Part shown: positions 21,024-30,767 of the stretch, one piece after another
Position numbering within the stretch: the first letter of the stretch is position 1
How the letters are laid out: each line of letters opens with the position of its first letter
Assembly (NCBI GenBank): GCA_947456815.1
Contig: CANGTL010000003.1
Span: 30,158 to 94,157 of the forward strand
Reading direction: 5' to 3'
From: Flavobacteriaceae bacterium
GTDB lineage: Bacteria > Bacteroidota > Bacteroidia > Flavobacteriales > Flavobacteriaceae
Length of the DNA: 64,000 nucleotides
The notes under the pieces: model-generated
The model's input: the letters and a program-made list of their open reading frames with translations, nothing else
Database searches by the model: none
Told to the model about the DNA's origin: nothing
Made by a program: the position numbers and the translations under genes

Positions 21024-21614
21024 TTACTTCGCTTCCAGATTCAACTGCTTGCGACTTTTGTAGGCTTTTAAGTACTCGCCTTTTGGTGTTCCATCATCAA
21101 AAGAACTGAATTTTATCAACGTTCGTACGCCTTTTCTCGCCTGCTCATTAGTCCATTTTTCGTACTCAATTCGGTATAAAGCTGAGTACATTTCCGCTCT
21201 ACCAACACCATGGTAGCAATGAATCAAGACTGGATAATTTGCTGGATCGTCCATAATCTTGAAAAACGACGCTAAGTTTTCAGGTTTAGGAACCTGATCC
21301 GAGCCGTTATTGAAGTAATTTACTCCTTTAATCTTGGCAACAGCCTCTTTTTCAGCCGTTAATTCTTGCGGTATTTCTGGGTTGTTTACCAAGTCGGCAG
21401 TGCCAGGAAAACGCAGATCTACGATAGATTTTATTTTGTATTTCTTGACGTAACTTTCAATTTCGTTTGGCGGAATTACACCAGATTTATATACTTTACC
21501 TGCTGTGATCGTTTCAAAATTGTGATTGATGTTCATGTCATAAACATATTTCCCAACAAAAATCAAAACAACAACCAAAACTACTAAACCAATTCTTTTT
21601 AGACTTTTTTTCAT
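21024..21614 (-). CDS. Tyrosine/dual-specificity protein phosphatase family protein, membrane-anchored
   Basis: N-terminal TM; IKSIVDLRFPG; VLIHCYHGVGRAEMYSALYR matches the HCxxGxxR P-loop signature. Confidence 0.8.
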   Translation of the reverse strand: MKKSLKRIGLVVLVVVLIFVGKYVYDMNINHNFETITAGKVYKSGVIPPNEIESYVKKYKIKSIVDLRFPGTADLVNNPEIPQELTAEKEAVAKIKGVNYFNNGSDQVPKPENLASFFKIMDDPANYPVLIHCYHGVGRAEMYSALYRIEYEKWTNEQARKGVRTLIKFSSFDDGTPKGEYLKAYKSRKQLNLEAK

Positions 21615-21615
21615 C

Positions 21616-23565
21616 TTATTTCGTTGTTAATTTTTGATCTACGACACGTTCCATATAATCTTGTATAAACGCTTTACAACTAACTTCTAGGTCATTCATG
21701 TCGGCGTTCCTGCTGGCAATCAAATTATGAAGTAAAGCTTTATCATTCTTATCGTAAAAACCTATCGATTTTGTTCCGTCGAAAATACAAATATAATTAC
21801 CTCTAGAAAACTGGTACAGGCTACCGGTTGAATTTATTACAAAAGGCGCAGACGATTTCTTATCTAATAAACTTCTACCCCAACTTCTAAAGGGCTTTTG
21901 ATAGCCTATCATATCTAGGATTGTAGGATAAATGTCAATTTGTTGCGCCAAATCCTCATCAACACCAACATATTGGCTGTCTGGCTTGTAGATGATAATT
22001 GGAATGGCAAACCTTTCGATAGGTCTTCGATATTCATTATAAAAAGTGGAATTGCCATGATCGGCGACTAATACAAAAATGGTATTCTTGTACCACGGCG
22101 ACTTCTTAGCTTCGGTAAAGAATCTTTTTAATGAATAGTCCGTATATGCGATACATTTATGAATAGGAATATCTCCCTTTGGCATGACGCTTTTATATTT
22201 CGCAGGAATGTTATAAGGCTCATGAGATGACACAGTAAAAATCGTTGAAAAGAAGGGCGACTTTTCTTTGTCTAAAGTATTTTTCATGAATTGTAAGAAA
22301 GGTTCGTCCCAAATTCCCCAAAAACCATCGAACTTAGAATCATCGTTAAACTCAGTTCTACCGTAATACTTATCGATTCCAAGAATGTTAGAAAACCCTA
22401 AGAATCCCATCGAACCATTTGCCGCACCATGAAAAAATGAGGTTTTGTATCCTTCGCTTTCCAAAGTTGAAACTAAAGATTCAATTTTTTGTTTTGGGAA
22501 AGGCGATGAAGTAAAGGCATCTTTAAAAGATGGAATTCCTGCTAAAATCGATGACATTCCGTGAATAGATTGACGTCCATTAGTATACGCATTCGTATAA
22601 ATCATACTGTGTTGAGCTAATGAGTCTAAGAATGGTGTGTAGGATTTGAAATCGGCTATATTCGATTTTTTATTAAAAGAGCCATAGTATTCACGTCCGT
22701 TACTTTCTAGAATAAGTACCACAACATTTGGCTTTGTTGGAGGATTATTATGATACTGTTTGATTGGTTGTACTTTTTCCAGAATCAATTGCGATGAGAT
22801 GCCTTCATAATTAGTCTTGATAAAACTATTGCTACGAAGGGTTCGAATAATGGCAAAAGGCGTATTTAAAACAATATCAGCGTGAACGATATTTTCTACA
22901 TGACGATTGGCGTCCAAAAGATTAATCGGTCTTGTCGATTTTTTAAAATCACCACCGCGAATTCCGCCGACAATCATTAGAGAAATTAGTAAGAACCCAA
23001 CAATGGAAAGCCCGAAATATGCAAGCTTTGTGGTGGGCGTATAAATGACAACTTTAACTTTACGATAGAGATATATCCAAAGCCAAGAACAAATTATAAA
23101 CAGAACAAATACGTACCAAAAATCGACAATAAAACTCGAAAAAAGTTTAGTCAAATTGACTTCGTGTTCGATCACATTGAGAACTGCTGTGGTCGTTCTG
23201 GCATAAGTAAATTTATAGTAAATGAAATCAACAAAATTGGTGGAATAAGCCAATAAGTTCATTCCGAAATAAATAAAGAACAGGAACTTCTGATATCCTG
23301 GAGATGTATTACTCTTAAATGGCAAGATGGCTAAAACAATAAACAAGAGGTTGACATACAAAATGGCGGTCGTATCGAATACCAGACCATAGTAACAAAG
23401 TTCAAAAAACTCGCTAATCGAATGCACTTTTAGAAGCTTTGCATTAAAAAGATAGAAAAAAATTCGAGCAATAAAATAGAAAAAATAGGCCAATAAAATT
23501 CGATAAGCCAGTACTTTATATTCGTTTAATCTTAAGTGCTGCATCATTGGAAATAGATATGGCAC
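21616..23565 (-). CDS. LTA synthase family / sulfatase-fold membrane enzyme
   Basis: N-terminal multi-TM region; NVVVLILESNGREYYGSFN, NAYTNGRQSIHGMSSILAG, VADHGNSTFYNEY. Confidence 0.87.
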   Translation of the reverse strand: MPYLFPMMQHLRLNEYKVLAYRILLAYFFYFIARIFFYLFNAKLLKVHSISEFFELCYYGLVFDTTAILYVNLLFIVLAILPFKSNTSPGYQKFLFFIYFGMNLLAYSTNFVDFIYYKFTYARTTTAVLNVIEHEVNLTKLFSSFIVDFWYVFVLFIICSWLWIYLYRKVKVVIYTPTTKLAYFGLSIVGFLLISLMIVGGIRGGDFKKSTRPINLLDANRHVENIVHADIVLNTPFAIIRTLRSNSFIKTNYEGISSQLILEKVQPIKQYHNNPPTKPNVVVLILESNGREYYGSFNKKSNIADFKSYTPFLDSLAQHSMIYTNAYTNGRQSIHGMSSILAGIPSFKDAFTSSPFPKQKIESLVSTLESEGYKTSFFHGAANGSMGFLGFSNILGIDKYYGRTEFNDDSKFDGFWGIWDEPFLQFMKNTLDKEKSPFFSTIFTVSSHEPYNIPAKYKSVMPKGDIPIHKCIAYTDYSLKRFFTEAKKSPWYKNTIFVLVADHGNSTFYNEYRRPIERFAIPIIIYKPDSQYVGVDEDLAQQIDIYPTILDMIGYQKPFRSWGRSLLDKKSSAPFVINSTGSLYQFSRGNYICIFDGTKSIGFYDKNDKALLHNLIASRNADMNDLEVSCKAFIQDYMERVVDQKLTTK

Positions 23566-23713
23566 AAAATTATCAAATTAAATGGAAGAAAACCCTTATC
23601 GATCTAATTTAAGATAAAATTAATGGTCTTAGGTCATCCCTTTTTTGGAGCGAAAGAAAATAACACAAAATATTAAATAAATTGATTATTTTGCATTTCC
23701 AAAATGAAGAATA

Positions 23714-25492
23714 ATGACTCCAATTACACGTCTTTTTGATTTTCCATATTACCAATTAGAAAAGAATAATATTCCAGCCGCTTTAGTCACGAAGTATGAT
23801 GGGCAATGGATAAGAACTTCTACGCAAGAATATGTTGATCAATCCAATAAGATTTCAAGAGCTTTGCTGCGTTTGGGAATTCAAAAAAACGATAAAATCG
23901 CGGTCATTTCCTCCAGTAATAGGACAGAATGGAATATTATGGACATTGGTGTTCTTCAGGTTGGAGCTCAAAATGTGCCTATTTACCCAACCATCTCCGA
24001 ATTGGATTACGAATATATATTAAACCACTGTGAAGCTAAGTATTGTTTTGTTTCAGATGACGAAGTACTTCGAAAAGTAAATTTGATTAAGAAAAACTTG
24101 AATTATCTCATCGACGTTTATTCTTTCAACGAAATCGAAGGATGCAAAAACTGGAAAGAATTATTACAAATTGGAGAAGATGTCTCCAATCAAGATGTCG
24201 TAGAAGACCGAAAAAATCACGTCAAACCGGAAGATTTAGCCACCATCATTTATACTTCTGGGACAACTGGAAGACCAAAAGGCGTCATGCTTTCCCACCA
24301 TAATATTGTTTCGAATGTACTTGACAGTTCACCAAGAATTCCTTTTGAAGAAGGAACGAGTGTTGCGCTGAGCTTTCTTCCCATTTGCCATATTTTTGAA
24401 AGAGTAATTTTGTATATCTACCAGTATTATTCCGTTTCGATCTACTTTGCCGAATCCATCGAAAAGCTATCAGAGAATATCAAGGAAGTGAAACCTACTG
24501 TTTTTTCTGTTGTTCCCAGACTATTAGAAAAAGTATATGATAAAATCTATGCCAAAGGATCTGAGTTAACGGGAATCAAAAAGAAACTTTTCTTTTGGGC
24601 TGTCGATTTAGGACTGCGATACGAACCTTACGGCGCTAATGGATTCTGGTACGAAACCCAATTGAAAATTGCTCGGAAACTGATTTTTAGCAAGTGGAAA
24701 GAAGGATTAGGCGGTAATTTAAACGTGATGGTGTCCGGAAGTGCAGCATTACAAGCACGTCTGGCTCGAGTTTTCGCTGCTGCAGAAATGCCTGTTATGG
24801 AAGGTTATGGTTTGACTGAAACTTCACCAGTCATATCGGTAAACTGTCAAAAAGATGGCGGCTTCAGGATAGGTACGGTAGGCAGAGTAATTCATAATGT
24901 CGAAGTCAAAATAGCGCCCGACGGTGAAATACTTTGTAAAGGTCCAAATGTGATGATGGGCTATTATAAAGACGAAGTTTTAACCAATGAAGTTTTGAAA
25001 GACGGTTATTTCTTGACAGGTGATATTGGAGAAGTAGATAGCGACGGATTTCTAAAAATTACCGATCGCAAAAAAGAAATGTTTAAGACTTCAGGTGGAA
25101 AGTACATTGCTCCCCAAATTATTGAGAATGTAATGAAACAATCTAGATTCATCGAACAAATTATGGTTATTGGTGACGGTGAAAAAATGCCCGCGGCGTT
25201 TATTCAACCTAGCTTTGATTTTATCGGTGAATGGGGGAGAATTCACGGAATCGAAGTAGGAAAAACCAATCAAGATATTATCTCGAATCCCAAAGTAATT
25301 GACCGCATACAAGAAGAAATTGAGCGACTTAATGAAAAATTTGGGAGTTGGGAAAAAATCAAGCGATTTGAATTGACACCAGACTTATGGTCTATCGAGG
25401 GTGGACATTTAACACCAACAATGAAATTAAAACGGAAAATAGTATTGGAAAAATACAAAGACTTATACAAGAAAATATATCCCAATTCCTAG
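23714..25492 (+). CDS. Long-chain fatty acid-CoA ligase (AMP-binding)
   Basis: TIIYTSGTTGRPKGVMLSHHNIVSN, VMEGYGLTETSPVI, GYFLTGDIGEVDSDGFLKITDRKKEMFKTSGGKY. Confidence 0.93.
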   Translation: MTPITRLFDFPYYQLEKNNIPAALVTKYDGQWIRTSTQEYVDQSNKISRALLRLGIQKNDKIAVISSSNRTEWNIMDIGVLQVGAQNVPIYPTISELDYEYILNHCEAKYCFVSDDEVLRKVNLIKKNLNYLIDVYSFNEIEGCKNWKELLQIGEDVSNQDVVEDRKNHVKPEDLATIIYTSGTTGRPKGVMLSHHNIVSNVLDSSPRIPFEEGTSVALSFLPICHIFERVILYIYQYYSVSIYFAESIEKLSENIKEVKPTVFSVVPRLLEKVYDKIYAKGSELTGIKKKLFFWAVDLGLRYEPYGANGFWYETQLKIARKLIFSKWKEGLGGNLNVMVSGSAALQARLARVFAAAEMPVMEGYGLTETSPVISVNCQKDGGFRIGTVGRVIHNVEVKIAPDGEILCKGPNVMMGYYKDEVLTNEVLKDGYFLTGDIGEVDSDGFLKITDRKKEMFKTSGGKYIAPQIIENVMKQSRFIEQIMVIGDGEKMPAAFIQPSFDFIGEWGRIHGIEVGKTNQDIISNPKVIDRIQEEIERLNEKFGSWEKIKRFELTPDLWSIEGGHLTPTMKLKRKIVLEKYKDLYKKIYPNS

Positions 25493-25646
25493 AGGACAGC
25501 TTCGATTTTGAGTCCATTTTTCGGTGACAAAAAATTTCACTTATCAACAAATTAGCAATTAAAAGGTTCATAATTAATTTATTATAAAAATAAGGAAGCA
25601 TTCAATTTTAATACTTTTATAATACTAACCATAAATTATTAAAATT

Positions 25647-26030
25647 ATGAATGTAAAAAACTTTTTAATTTCAGGAATTGTGGGAGGACTAGTTAATTTC
25701 CTCTTAGGTTGGGTTTTGTATGGCATGTTGTTTAAAGATTTATATCCTCAAAATGAGAATATGAATTTAATGTTCATTTTTCTTGGTTGTATGACTTTGG
25801 GTTTATTTATCGCTTATATTTTTAGTAAGTGGGCACACATTAGAAATCCTGTAACTGGAATGAAAGCAGGCGCAACAATCGGAATATTCAATAGCTTGTC
25901 TATGAATTTTTTTATGTATTCCGGAATGGAAGTTAATTATCAAAATATGGCACTCGATATCGCGATATCAACTTTTATTGGGACCATAATGGGTGCTGCT
26001 GTTGCTCTGACTTGCAATAAATTGAAATAG
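25647..26030 (+). CDS. Hypothetical membrane protein
   Basis: 127 aa with about four hydrophobic helices; followed by a strong terminator. Confidence 0.65.
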   Translation: MNVKNFLISGIVGGLVNFLLGWVLYGMLFKDLYPQNENMNLMFIFLGCMTLGLFIAYIFSKWAHIRNPVTGMKAGATIGIFNSLSMNFFMYSGMEVNYQNMALDIAISTFIGTIMGAAVALTCNKLK

Positions 26031-26050
26031 AAATTCAAATAGAAAAAAGA

Positions 26051-26079
26051 AACTCCTCGAATTGAGGAGTTTTTTTTGC
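26051..26079 (+). terminator. Rho-independent terminator
   Basis: AACTCCTC-GAATT-GAGGAGTT followed by T-tract. Confidence 0.85.
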
Positions 26080-26135
26080 CCAATAACTTAAGGGAAAAAA
26101 ACATGTATTTATTATGCGTGCATAGTATTTTTTAT

Positions 26136-26143
26136 TATATTTG
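26136..26143 (+). promoter_or_regulatory. Candidate -7 box (TATATTTG) upstream of marR-type gene
   Basis: Exact TAnnTTTG match 18 bp before the ATG at 26162. Confidence 0.5.
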
Positions 26144-26161
26144 ACTTTCAATTCTCAGTTT

Positions 26162-26635
26162 ATGAAAGACAAAACTATTGATTATGTCCTAAGGGCAACC
26201 TGGCAAGCCGTCGCTAGAATGTATAATGAAGAAGCGACAAAATACGACGCAACAATGGCAACTGGATTTGCACTTTTAAGTTTAGACAGAGAAGACGGAA
26301 CACCATCTACTGCCTTGGCTCCAAAAATGGGAATGGAAGCGACAAGTTTGACACGCACCTTAAAATCGATGGAGGATCGCGGTTTGATTATTCGAAAGAA
26401 AAACCCCAACGACGGTCGTGGCATGCTCATCTATTTGACGGAATTTGGAAAGGAAAAAAGAGAACTATCACGCAATACAGTTTTAAAATTTAATGAATCG
26501 GTACGCAAAAATATACCCCAAGAAAAGCTACAACATTTTATCGAAGTAGCAGAATCCATCAACGAACTAATACAAGAAAAAAACATATTTAATCACCCGA
26601 GCGCTCACCATCTAGCGCAGCAAATTGACAAATAA
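26162..26635 (+). CDS. MarR family transcriptional regulator
   Basis: wHTH pattern LAPKMGMEATSLTRTLKSMEDRGLIIRKKNPNDGRGMLIYLTEFGKE; ATG at 26162 preferred over the upstream track start. Confidence 0.87.
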   Translation: MKDKTIDYVLRATWQAVARMYNEEATKYDATMATGFALLSLDREDGTPSTALAPKMGMEATSLTRTLKSMEDRGLIIRKKNPNDGRGMLIYLTEFGKEKRELSRNTVLKFNESVRKNIPQEKLQHFIEVAESINELIQEKNIFNHPSAHHLAQQIDK

Positions 26636-26638
26636 GAA

Positions 26639-29029
26639 ATGAAAAGAACTATTAAAAAAGTTGCAGTAATTGGTTCCGGAATCATGGGCTCTGGAATTGC
26701 CTGCCATTTTGCTAATATTGGTGTTGAAGTACTTCTCCTAGATATTATTCCTCGAGAACTTACTGAAACCGAAACAAAAAAAGGATTGACTTTAGATGAC
26801 AAAATGGTCCGAAATCGTATTGTCAACGATCATCTAACCAACGCGTTAAAATCGAAACCCTCTCCTATTTATCATCAGAAATTCGCAAGTCGAATTAAGA
26901 CTGGCAACACCACAGATGATCTCGCTCTAATTGCTACAGCCGATTGGATCATCGAAGTTGTGGTTGAACGATTAGACATCAAAAAATCTGTTTTTGAACA
27001 GATTGAAAAATACAGAAAACCAGGGACATTAGTAACGTCAAACACTTCTGGTATTCCGATTCAATATATGAGTGAAGGAAGAAGTGAAGATTTTCAAAAG
27101 CACTTCTGCGGCACACACTTTTTCAATCCAGCGCGCTACTTGAAATTATTTGAAATTATACCTGGACCGCAAACTTCAAATGAGGTACTCGAATTTCTAA
27201 CCAACTACGGCTCGCAGTTCTTGGGTAAAACTTCGGTAGTTGCCAAAGACACACCCGCATTTATTGGCAATCGAATCGGAATATTCGGCATTCAAAGCCT
27301 TTTTCATTTGGTAAAAGAAATGGGATTAACAATCGAGGAAGTCGACAAATTAACCGGTCCAGTAATTGGTCGTCCAAAATCTGCAACCTTCCGAACAGTA
27401 GATGTAGTAGGTTTGGATACGTTGGTTCATGTGGCGAACGGAATTTATGACAATTGCCCGAATGATGAAGCGCATGAACTTTTCAAAATGCCAGATTTCA
27501 TAACCAAAATGATGGGCAACAATTGGCTGGGAAGCAAAACCAATCAAGGATTTTATAAAAAAGTCGACAAAGATATCTTGTCTCTAGATTTAAATACACT
27601 CGAATATAGACCGGCGAAGAAAGCAGCATTTGCCACCTTAGAATTAACCAAAACCATCGACAAACCAATCGATCGCTTTAAAGTACTTGTAAAAGGAAAG
27701 GATAAAGCGGGTGAATTTTATAGAAAAAGTTTTGCAGGAATGTTTGCCTATGTGTCGAATAGAATTCCAGAAATAGCAGACGATTTATACAAAATTGACG
27801 ACGCTATGAAAGCTGGTTTCGGTTGGGAAAACGGACCATTCGAAATCTGGGATGCCATTGGAGTTACCCAAGGAATCGAAATCATGAAGGCTGAAAACTT
27901 AGCACCGGCAGCTTGGGTGTCTGATATGTTAGCTTCCGGAAATTCGAGTTTCTACACGATTAAAGAAGGTGCAACTTATTGCTATTCCACCGCAACAAAA
28001 TCACAAGTAAAAGTGCTGGGGCAAGATGCCTTTATCATTTTGGATAACATCAGAGAAACCAAAAAAGTATGGAGCAATAGCGGCGCAATAATTCAAGATC
28101 TCGGCGATGGTATTTTAAATCTTGAATTCCGATCGAAAATGAACACGATTGGCGGTGATGTTTTACAAGGCATCAACAAAGCCATTGACCTTGCAGAAAA
28201 AGAATACAAAGGATTGGTCATCGGAAATCAAGCCGCCAATTTTACCGTTGGTGCCAACATCGGAATGATCTTTATGATGGCAGTTGAACAAGAATACGAT
28301 GAATTGAACATGGCCATCAAAATGTTTCAAGACACCATGATGCGCGTGCGTTATTCGAGTATTCCGGTAATTGTAGCACCACATGGAATGACTTTGGGTG
28401 GCGGATGTGAAATGAGTATACATGCAGACAAAGTGGTCGCTGCAGCAGAATCGTATATCGGATTGGTTGAATTTGGCGTCGGTGTGATTCCGGGTGGCGG
28501 TGGATCCAAAGAAATGGCATTACGTGCCTCGGATTTATTTCGAAAAAACGATGTCGAATTGAATGTGCTACAAGAATACTTCCTAACAGTTGCGATGGCA
28601 AAAGTATCCACTTCCGCCTATGAAGCATTCGATTTAGGCATTTTACAACACGGAAAAGATATCGTCGTGGTCAACAAAGATCGCCAAATTGCGGAAGCAA
28701 AGAAACACGCGCTACTCATGGCCGAAGCGGGTTATACCCAACCTATTCGTAGAACGGATGTAAAAGTCTTAGGAAAACAAGCATTAGGAATGTTCTTAGT
28801 TGGAACCAATCAAATGGTTGCGGGAAAATACATCTCTGATCACGACTTGAAAATTGCCAATAAACTAGCTTACGTTATGGCAGGCGGTGATTTATCTGAG
28901 TCCACTTTGGTATCTGAACAATACTTATTAGATATCGAACGTGAAGCCTTCTTATCGCTTTGCACGGAAAGAAAAACGTTGGAACGAATTCAATTTATGT
29001 TAACAAAGGGAAAACCGTTGAGAAATTAG
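26639..29029 (+). CDS. 3-hydroxyacyl-CoA dehydrogenase / enoyl-CoA hydratase (FadJ/FadB-like)
   Basis: VAVIGSGIMGSGIACHFANIGVEVLLLDI NAD-binding site; GTHFFNPARYLKLFEIIPGPQTS; crotonase part APHGMTLGGGCEMSIHADKVVAAAESYIGLVEFGVGVIPGGGG. Confidence 0.94.
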   Translation: MKRTIKKVAVIGSGIMGSGIACHFANIGVEVLLLDIIPRELTETETKKGLTLDDKMVRNRIVNDHLTNALKSKPSPIYHQKFASRIKTGNTTDDLALIATADWIIEVVVERLDIKKSVFEQIEKYRKPGTLVTSNTSGIPIQYMSEGRSEDFQKHFCGTHFFNPARYLKLFEIIPGPQTSNEVLEFLTNYGSQFLGKTSVVAKDTPAFIGNRIGIFGIQSLFHLVKEMGLTIEEVDKLTGPVIGRPKSATFRTVDVVGLDTLVHVANGIYDNCPNDEAHELFKMPDFITKMMGNNWLGSKTNQGFYKKVDKDILSLDLNTLEYRPAKKAAFATLELTKTIDKPIDRFKVLVKGKDKAGEFYRKSFAGMFAYVSNRIPEIADDLYKIDDAMKAGFGWENGPFEIWDAIGVTQGIEIMKAENLAPAAWVSDMLASGNSSFYTIKEGATYCYSTATKSQVKVLGQDAFIILDNIRETKKVWSNSGAIIQDLGDGILNLEFRSKMNTIGGDVLQGINKAIDLAEKEYKGLVIGNQAANFTVGANIGMIFMMAVEQEYDELNMAIKMFQDTMMRVRYSSIPVIVAPHGMTLGGGCEMSIHADKVVAAAESYIGLVEFGVGVIPGGGGSKEMALRASDLFRKNDVELNVLQEYFLTVAMAKVSTSAYEAFDLGILQHGKDIVVVNKDRQIAEAKKHALLMAEAGYTQPIRRTDVKVLGKQALGMFLVGTNQMVAGKYISDHDLKIANKLAYVMAGGDLSESTLVSEQYLLDIEREAFLSLCTERKTLERIQFMLTKGKPLRN

Positions 29030-29039
29030 ATAATAGATA

Positions 29040-29099
29040 ATAGACGAAGAGATAATAGACAGAGTTGAAAAGTCTATCATCTATGATCTCTCTGTCTAT
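29040..29099. repeat. Imperfect inverted repeat between fadJ-like and thiolase genes
   Basis: Left arm ATAGACGAAGAGATAATAGA (29040-29059) pairs at 17/20 positions with right arm TCTATGATCTCTCTGTCTAT (29080-29099). Confidence 0.75.
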
Positions 29100-29118
29100 A
29101 TTCTCAAAAAATAAAAAA

Positions 29119-30300
29119 ATGAAAACAGCATACATAGTAAAAGCATACAGAACAGCCGTTGGAAAAGCGCCAAAAGGTGTTTTTCGATTCAAACGACCTG
29201 ATGAATTAGCAGCGGAAACCATTCATTTTATGATGAATGAATTACCTGACTTCGATAAGAAAAGAATTGACGATGTCATGGTAGGAAACGCTATGCCCGA
29301 AGCAGAACAAGGATTAAATGTTGGACGATTAATTTCATTAATGGGATTAAAAGTAACTGATGTTCCTGGTGTCACCGTCAACCGATATTGCGCCTCCGGA
29401 TTGGAAACCATCGGAATGGCAACGGCAAAAATTCAAGCCGGAATGGCAGACTGCATCATTGCAGGTGGCGCCGAAAGCATGAGTTTTATTCCAATGGGCG
29501 GTTACAAACCAACCCCTGACTATTCGGTAGCGAAAGAAGGACATGAAGATTACTATTGGGGCATGGGATTAACCGCAGAAGCTGTTGCAAAACAATTTAA
29601 TATATCGCGTGAAGATCAAGATGCTTTTGCTTTCAAGTCGCATCAAAAAGCACTAAAAGCGCAGGCAGAAGGAAAATTCGATAAGCAAATTGTGCCCATT
29701 ACCGTAGAGCAAACATTCATCAATGAAACTGGAAAAAAAGAAACCAAATCATATACGGTCAATAAAGACGAGGGTCCACGTACCGACACCAATATCGCCG
29801 CCCTTGGCAATCTAAAACCTGTATTTGCAGCAGACGGAAGTGTTACCGCTGGAAACTCTTCACAAATGAGTGATGGCGCTGCTTTCGTATTGATTATGAG
29901 TGAAGCCATGGTCAAAGAACTTAGCCTCACTCCAATCGCACGTTTGGTCAATTTTGCTTCTGCTGGTGTTGAACCCAGAATCATGGGAATTGGCCCTGTG
30001 CAAGCGATTCCGAAAGCACTAAAACAAGCTGGATTGCAATTGAAAGACATCGATTTGATTGAACTCAACGAAGCATTTGCCTCTCAATCTTTGGCAGTAA
30101 TTAGAGAATTAGGATTGAATCCGGATATCGTAAACGTCAATGGCGGCGCTATTGCTTTAGGTCATCCGTTAGGTTGCACCGGTGCGAAACTTTCCGTTCA
30201 ATTATTTGATGAGATGAAACGCAGAGGTAATAAATATGGAATCGTCTCTATGTGCGTGGGAACTGGACAAGGAAGCGCGGGGATATATGAGTTGATGTAG
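29119..30300 (+). CDS. Acetyl-CoA C-acyltransferase (thiolase)
   Basis: GVTVNRYCASGLETIGMA active site, GGAESMSFIPMGG, NVNGGAIALGHPLGCTGAKL, GIVSMCVGTGQGSAGIYE. ATG at 29119 preferred over track TTG at 29065, which lies in the inverted repeat. Confidence 0.94.
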   Translation: MKTAYIVKAYRTAVGKAPKGVFRFKRPDELAAETIHFMMNELPDFDKKRIDDVMVGNAMPEAEQGLNVGRLISLMGLKVTDVPGVTVNRYCASGLETIGMATAKIQAGMADCIIAGGAESMSFIPMGGYKPTPDYSVAKEGHEDYYWGMGLTAEAVAKQFNISREDQDAFAFKSHQKALKAQAEGKFDKQIVPITVEQTFINETGKKETKSYTVNKDEGPRTDTNIAALGNLKPVFAADGSVTAGNSSQMSDGAAFVLIMSEAMVKELSLTPIARLVNFASAGVEPRIMGIGPVQAIPKALKQAGLQLKDIDLIELNEAFASQSLAVIRELGLNPDIVNVNGGAIALGHPLGCTGAKLSVQLFDEMKRRGNKYGIVSMCVGTGQGSAGIYELM

Positions 30301-30312
30301 AAAAATTGAATT

Positions 30313-30361
30313 GAGTCAAGAGTCAAGAGCCAAGAGCCAAGAGTCAAGAGTCAAGAGTCAG
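30313..30361. repeat. 7-bp tandem repeat (about 7 units of GAGYCAA)
   Basis: gagtcaa gagtcaa gagccaa gagccaa gagtcaa gagtcaa gagtcag, directly upstream of the four-helix-bundle gene. Confidence 0.92.
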
Positions 30362-30403
30362 GATTAAAAAAATAAATATAAGCCAACAATTAAAAATTAT
30401 ACT

Positions 30404-30763
30404 ATGCGCCACAACTTTAAGAATCTAAAAATATGGAATTTGTCTATGGAAATCACATCAGACATTCATAAAATAGCATTGACATTTCCCAAGTATGAAA
30501 CCTATGGATTAGTTAGTCAAATGAATAGATGTTCAGTATCAATGCCATCAAATATTGCCGAAGGCTCAAATAGAACTAAAAGACATTTTGAATATTATTT
30601 GAATATAAGTTTGGGTTCTTCATTTGAACTACAAACACAACTATTAATAGCTCGGCAAAATGACTATTTAACCGAAGAAAAAACAATTGAACTTGAAAAT
30701 AAAATAATTGAATTTCAAAAGATGACCACTGGTTTTATAGACAAGTTAAATCTTGGTTCTTGA
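30404..30763 (+). CDS. Four helix bundle protein (23S rRNA intervening-sequence protein family, bAvd-like)
   Basis: FKNLKIWNLSMEITSDIHKIALTFPKYETYGLVSQMNRCSVSMPSNIAEGSNRTKRHFEYYLNISLGSSFELQTQLLIARQNDYL matches the IVP consensus (PSNIAEG...GSxxELxTQL). Confidence 0.9.
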   Translation: MRHNFKNLKIWNLSMEITSDIHKIALTFPKYETYGLVSQMNRCSVSMPSNIAEGSNRTKRHFEYYLNISLGSSFELQTQLLIARQNDYLTEEKTIELENKIIEFQKMTTGFIDKLNLGS

Positions 30764-30767
30764 TTCT
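30752..30767. repeat. Inverted, degenerate copy of the GAGYCAA repeat overlapping the IVP stop codon
   Basis: cttggttcttgattct; reverse complement agaatcaagaaccaag matches agagtcaagagccaag (30319-30334) at 14/16. Confidence 0.7.

Noticed and set aside
28317-28628. Antisense ORFs (103 aa and 86 aa) within the fadJ-like gene
   Set aside because: Overlap each other and lie opposite a strongly supported CDS; His-rich composition reflects antisense codons.
29065-29118. TTG-started N-terminal extension of the thiolase (track ORF start)
   Set aside because: The extension lies in the inverted repeat; the protein from ATG 29119 (MKTAYIVKAYRTAVGKAPKG) is a full-length thiolase.
30313-30361. Possible CRISPR array
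   Set aside because: Units are only 7 bp, contiguous, without spacers; no cas genes in the window.
30404-30763. Diversity-generating retroelement based on bAvd-like protein
   Set aside because: No reverse transcriptase, template repeat or variable repeat target seen nearby; family resemblance alone is not enough.
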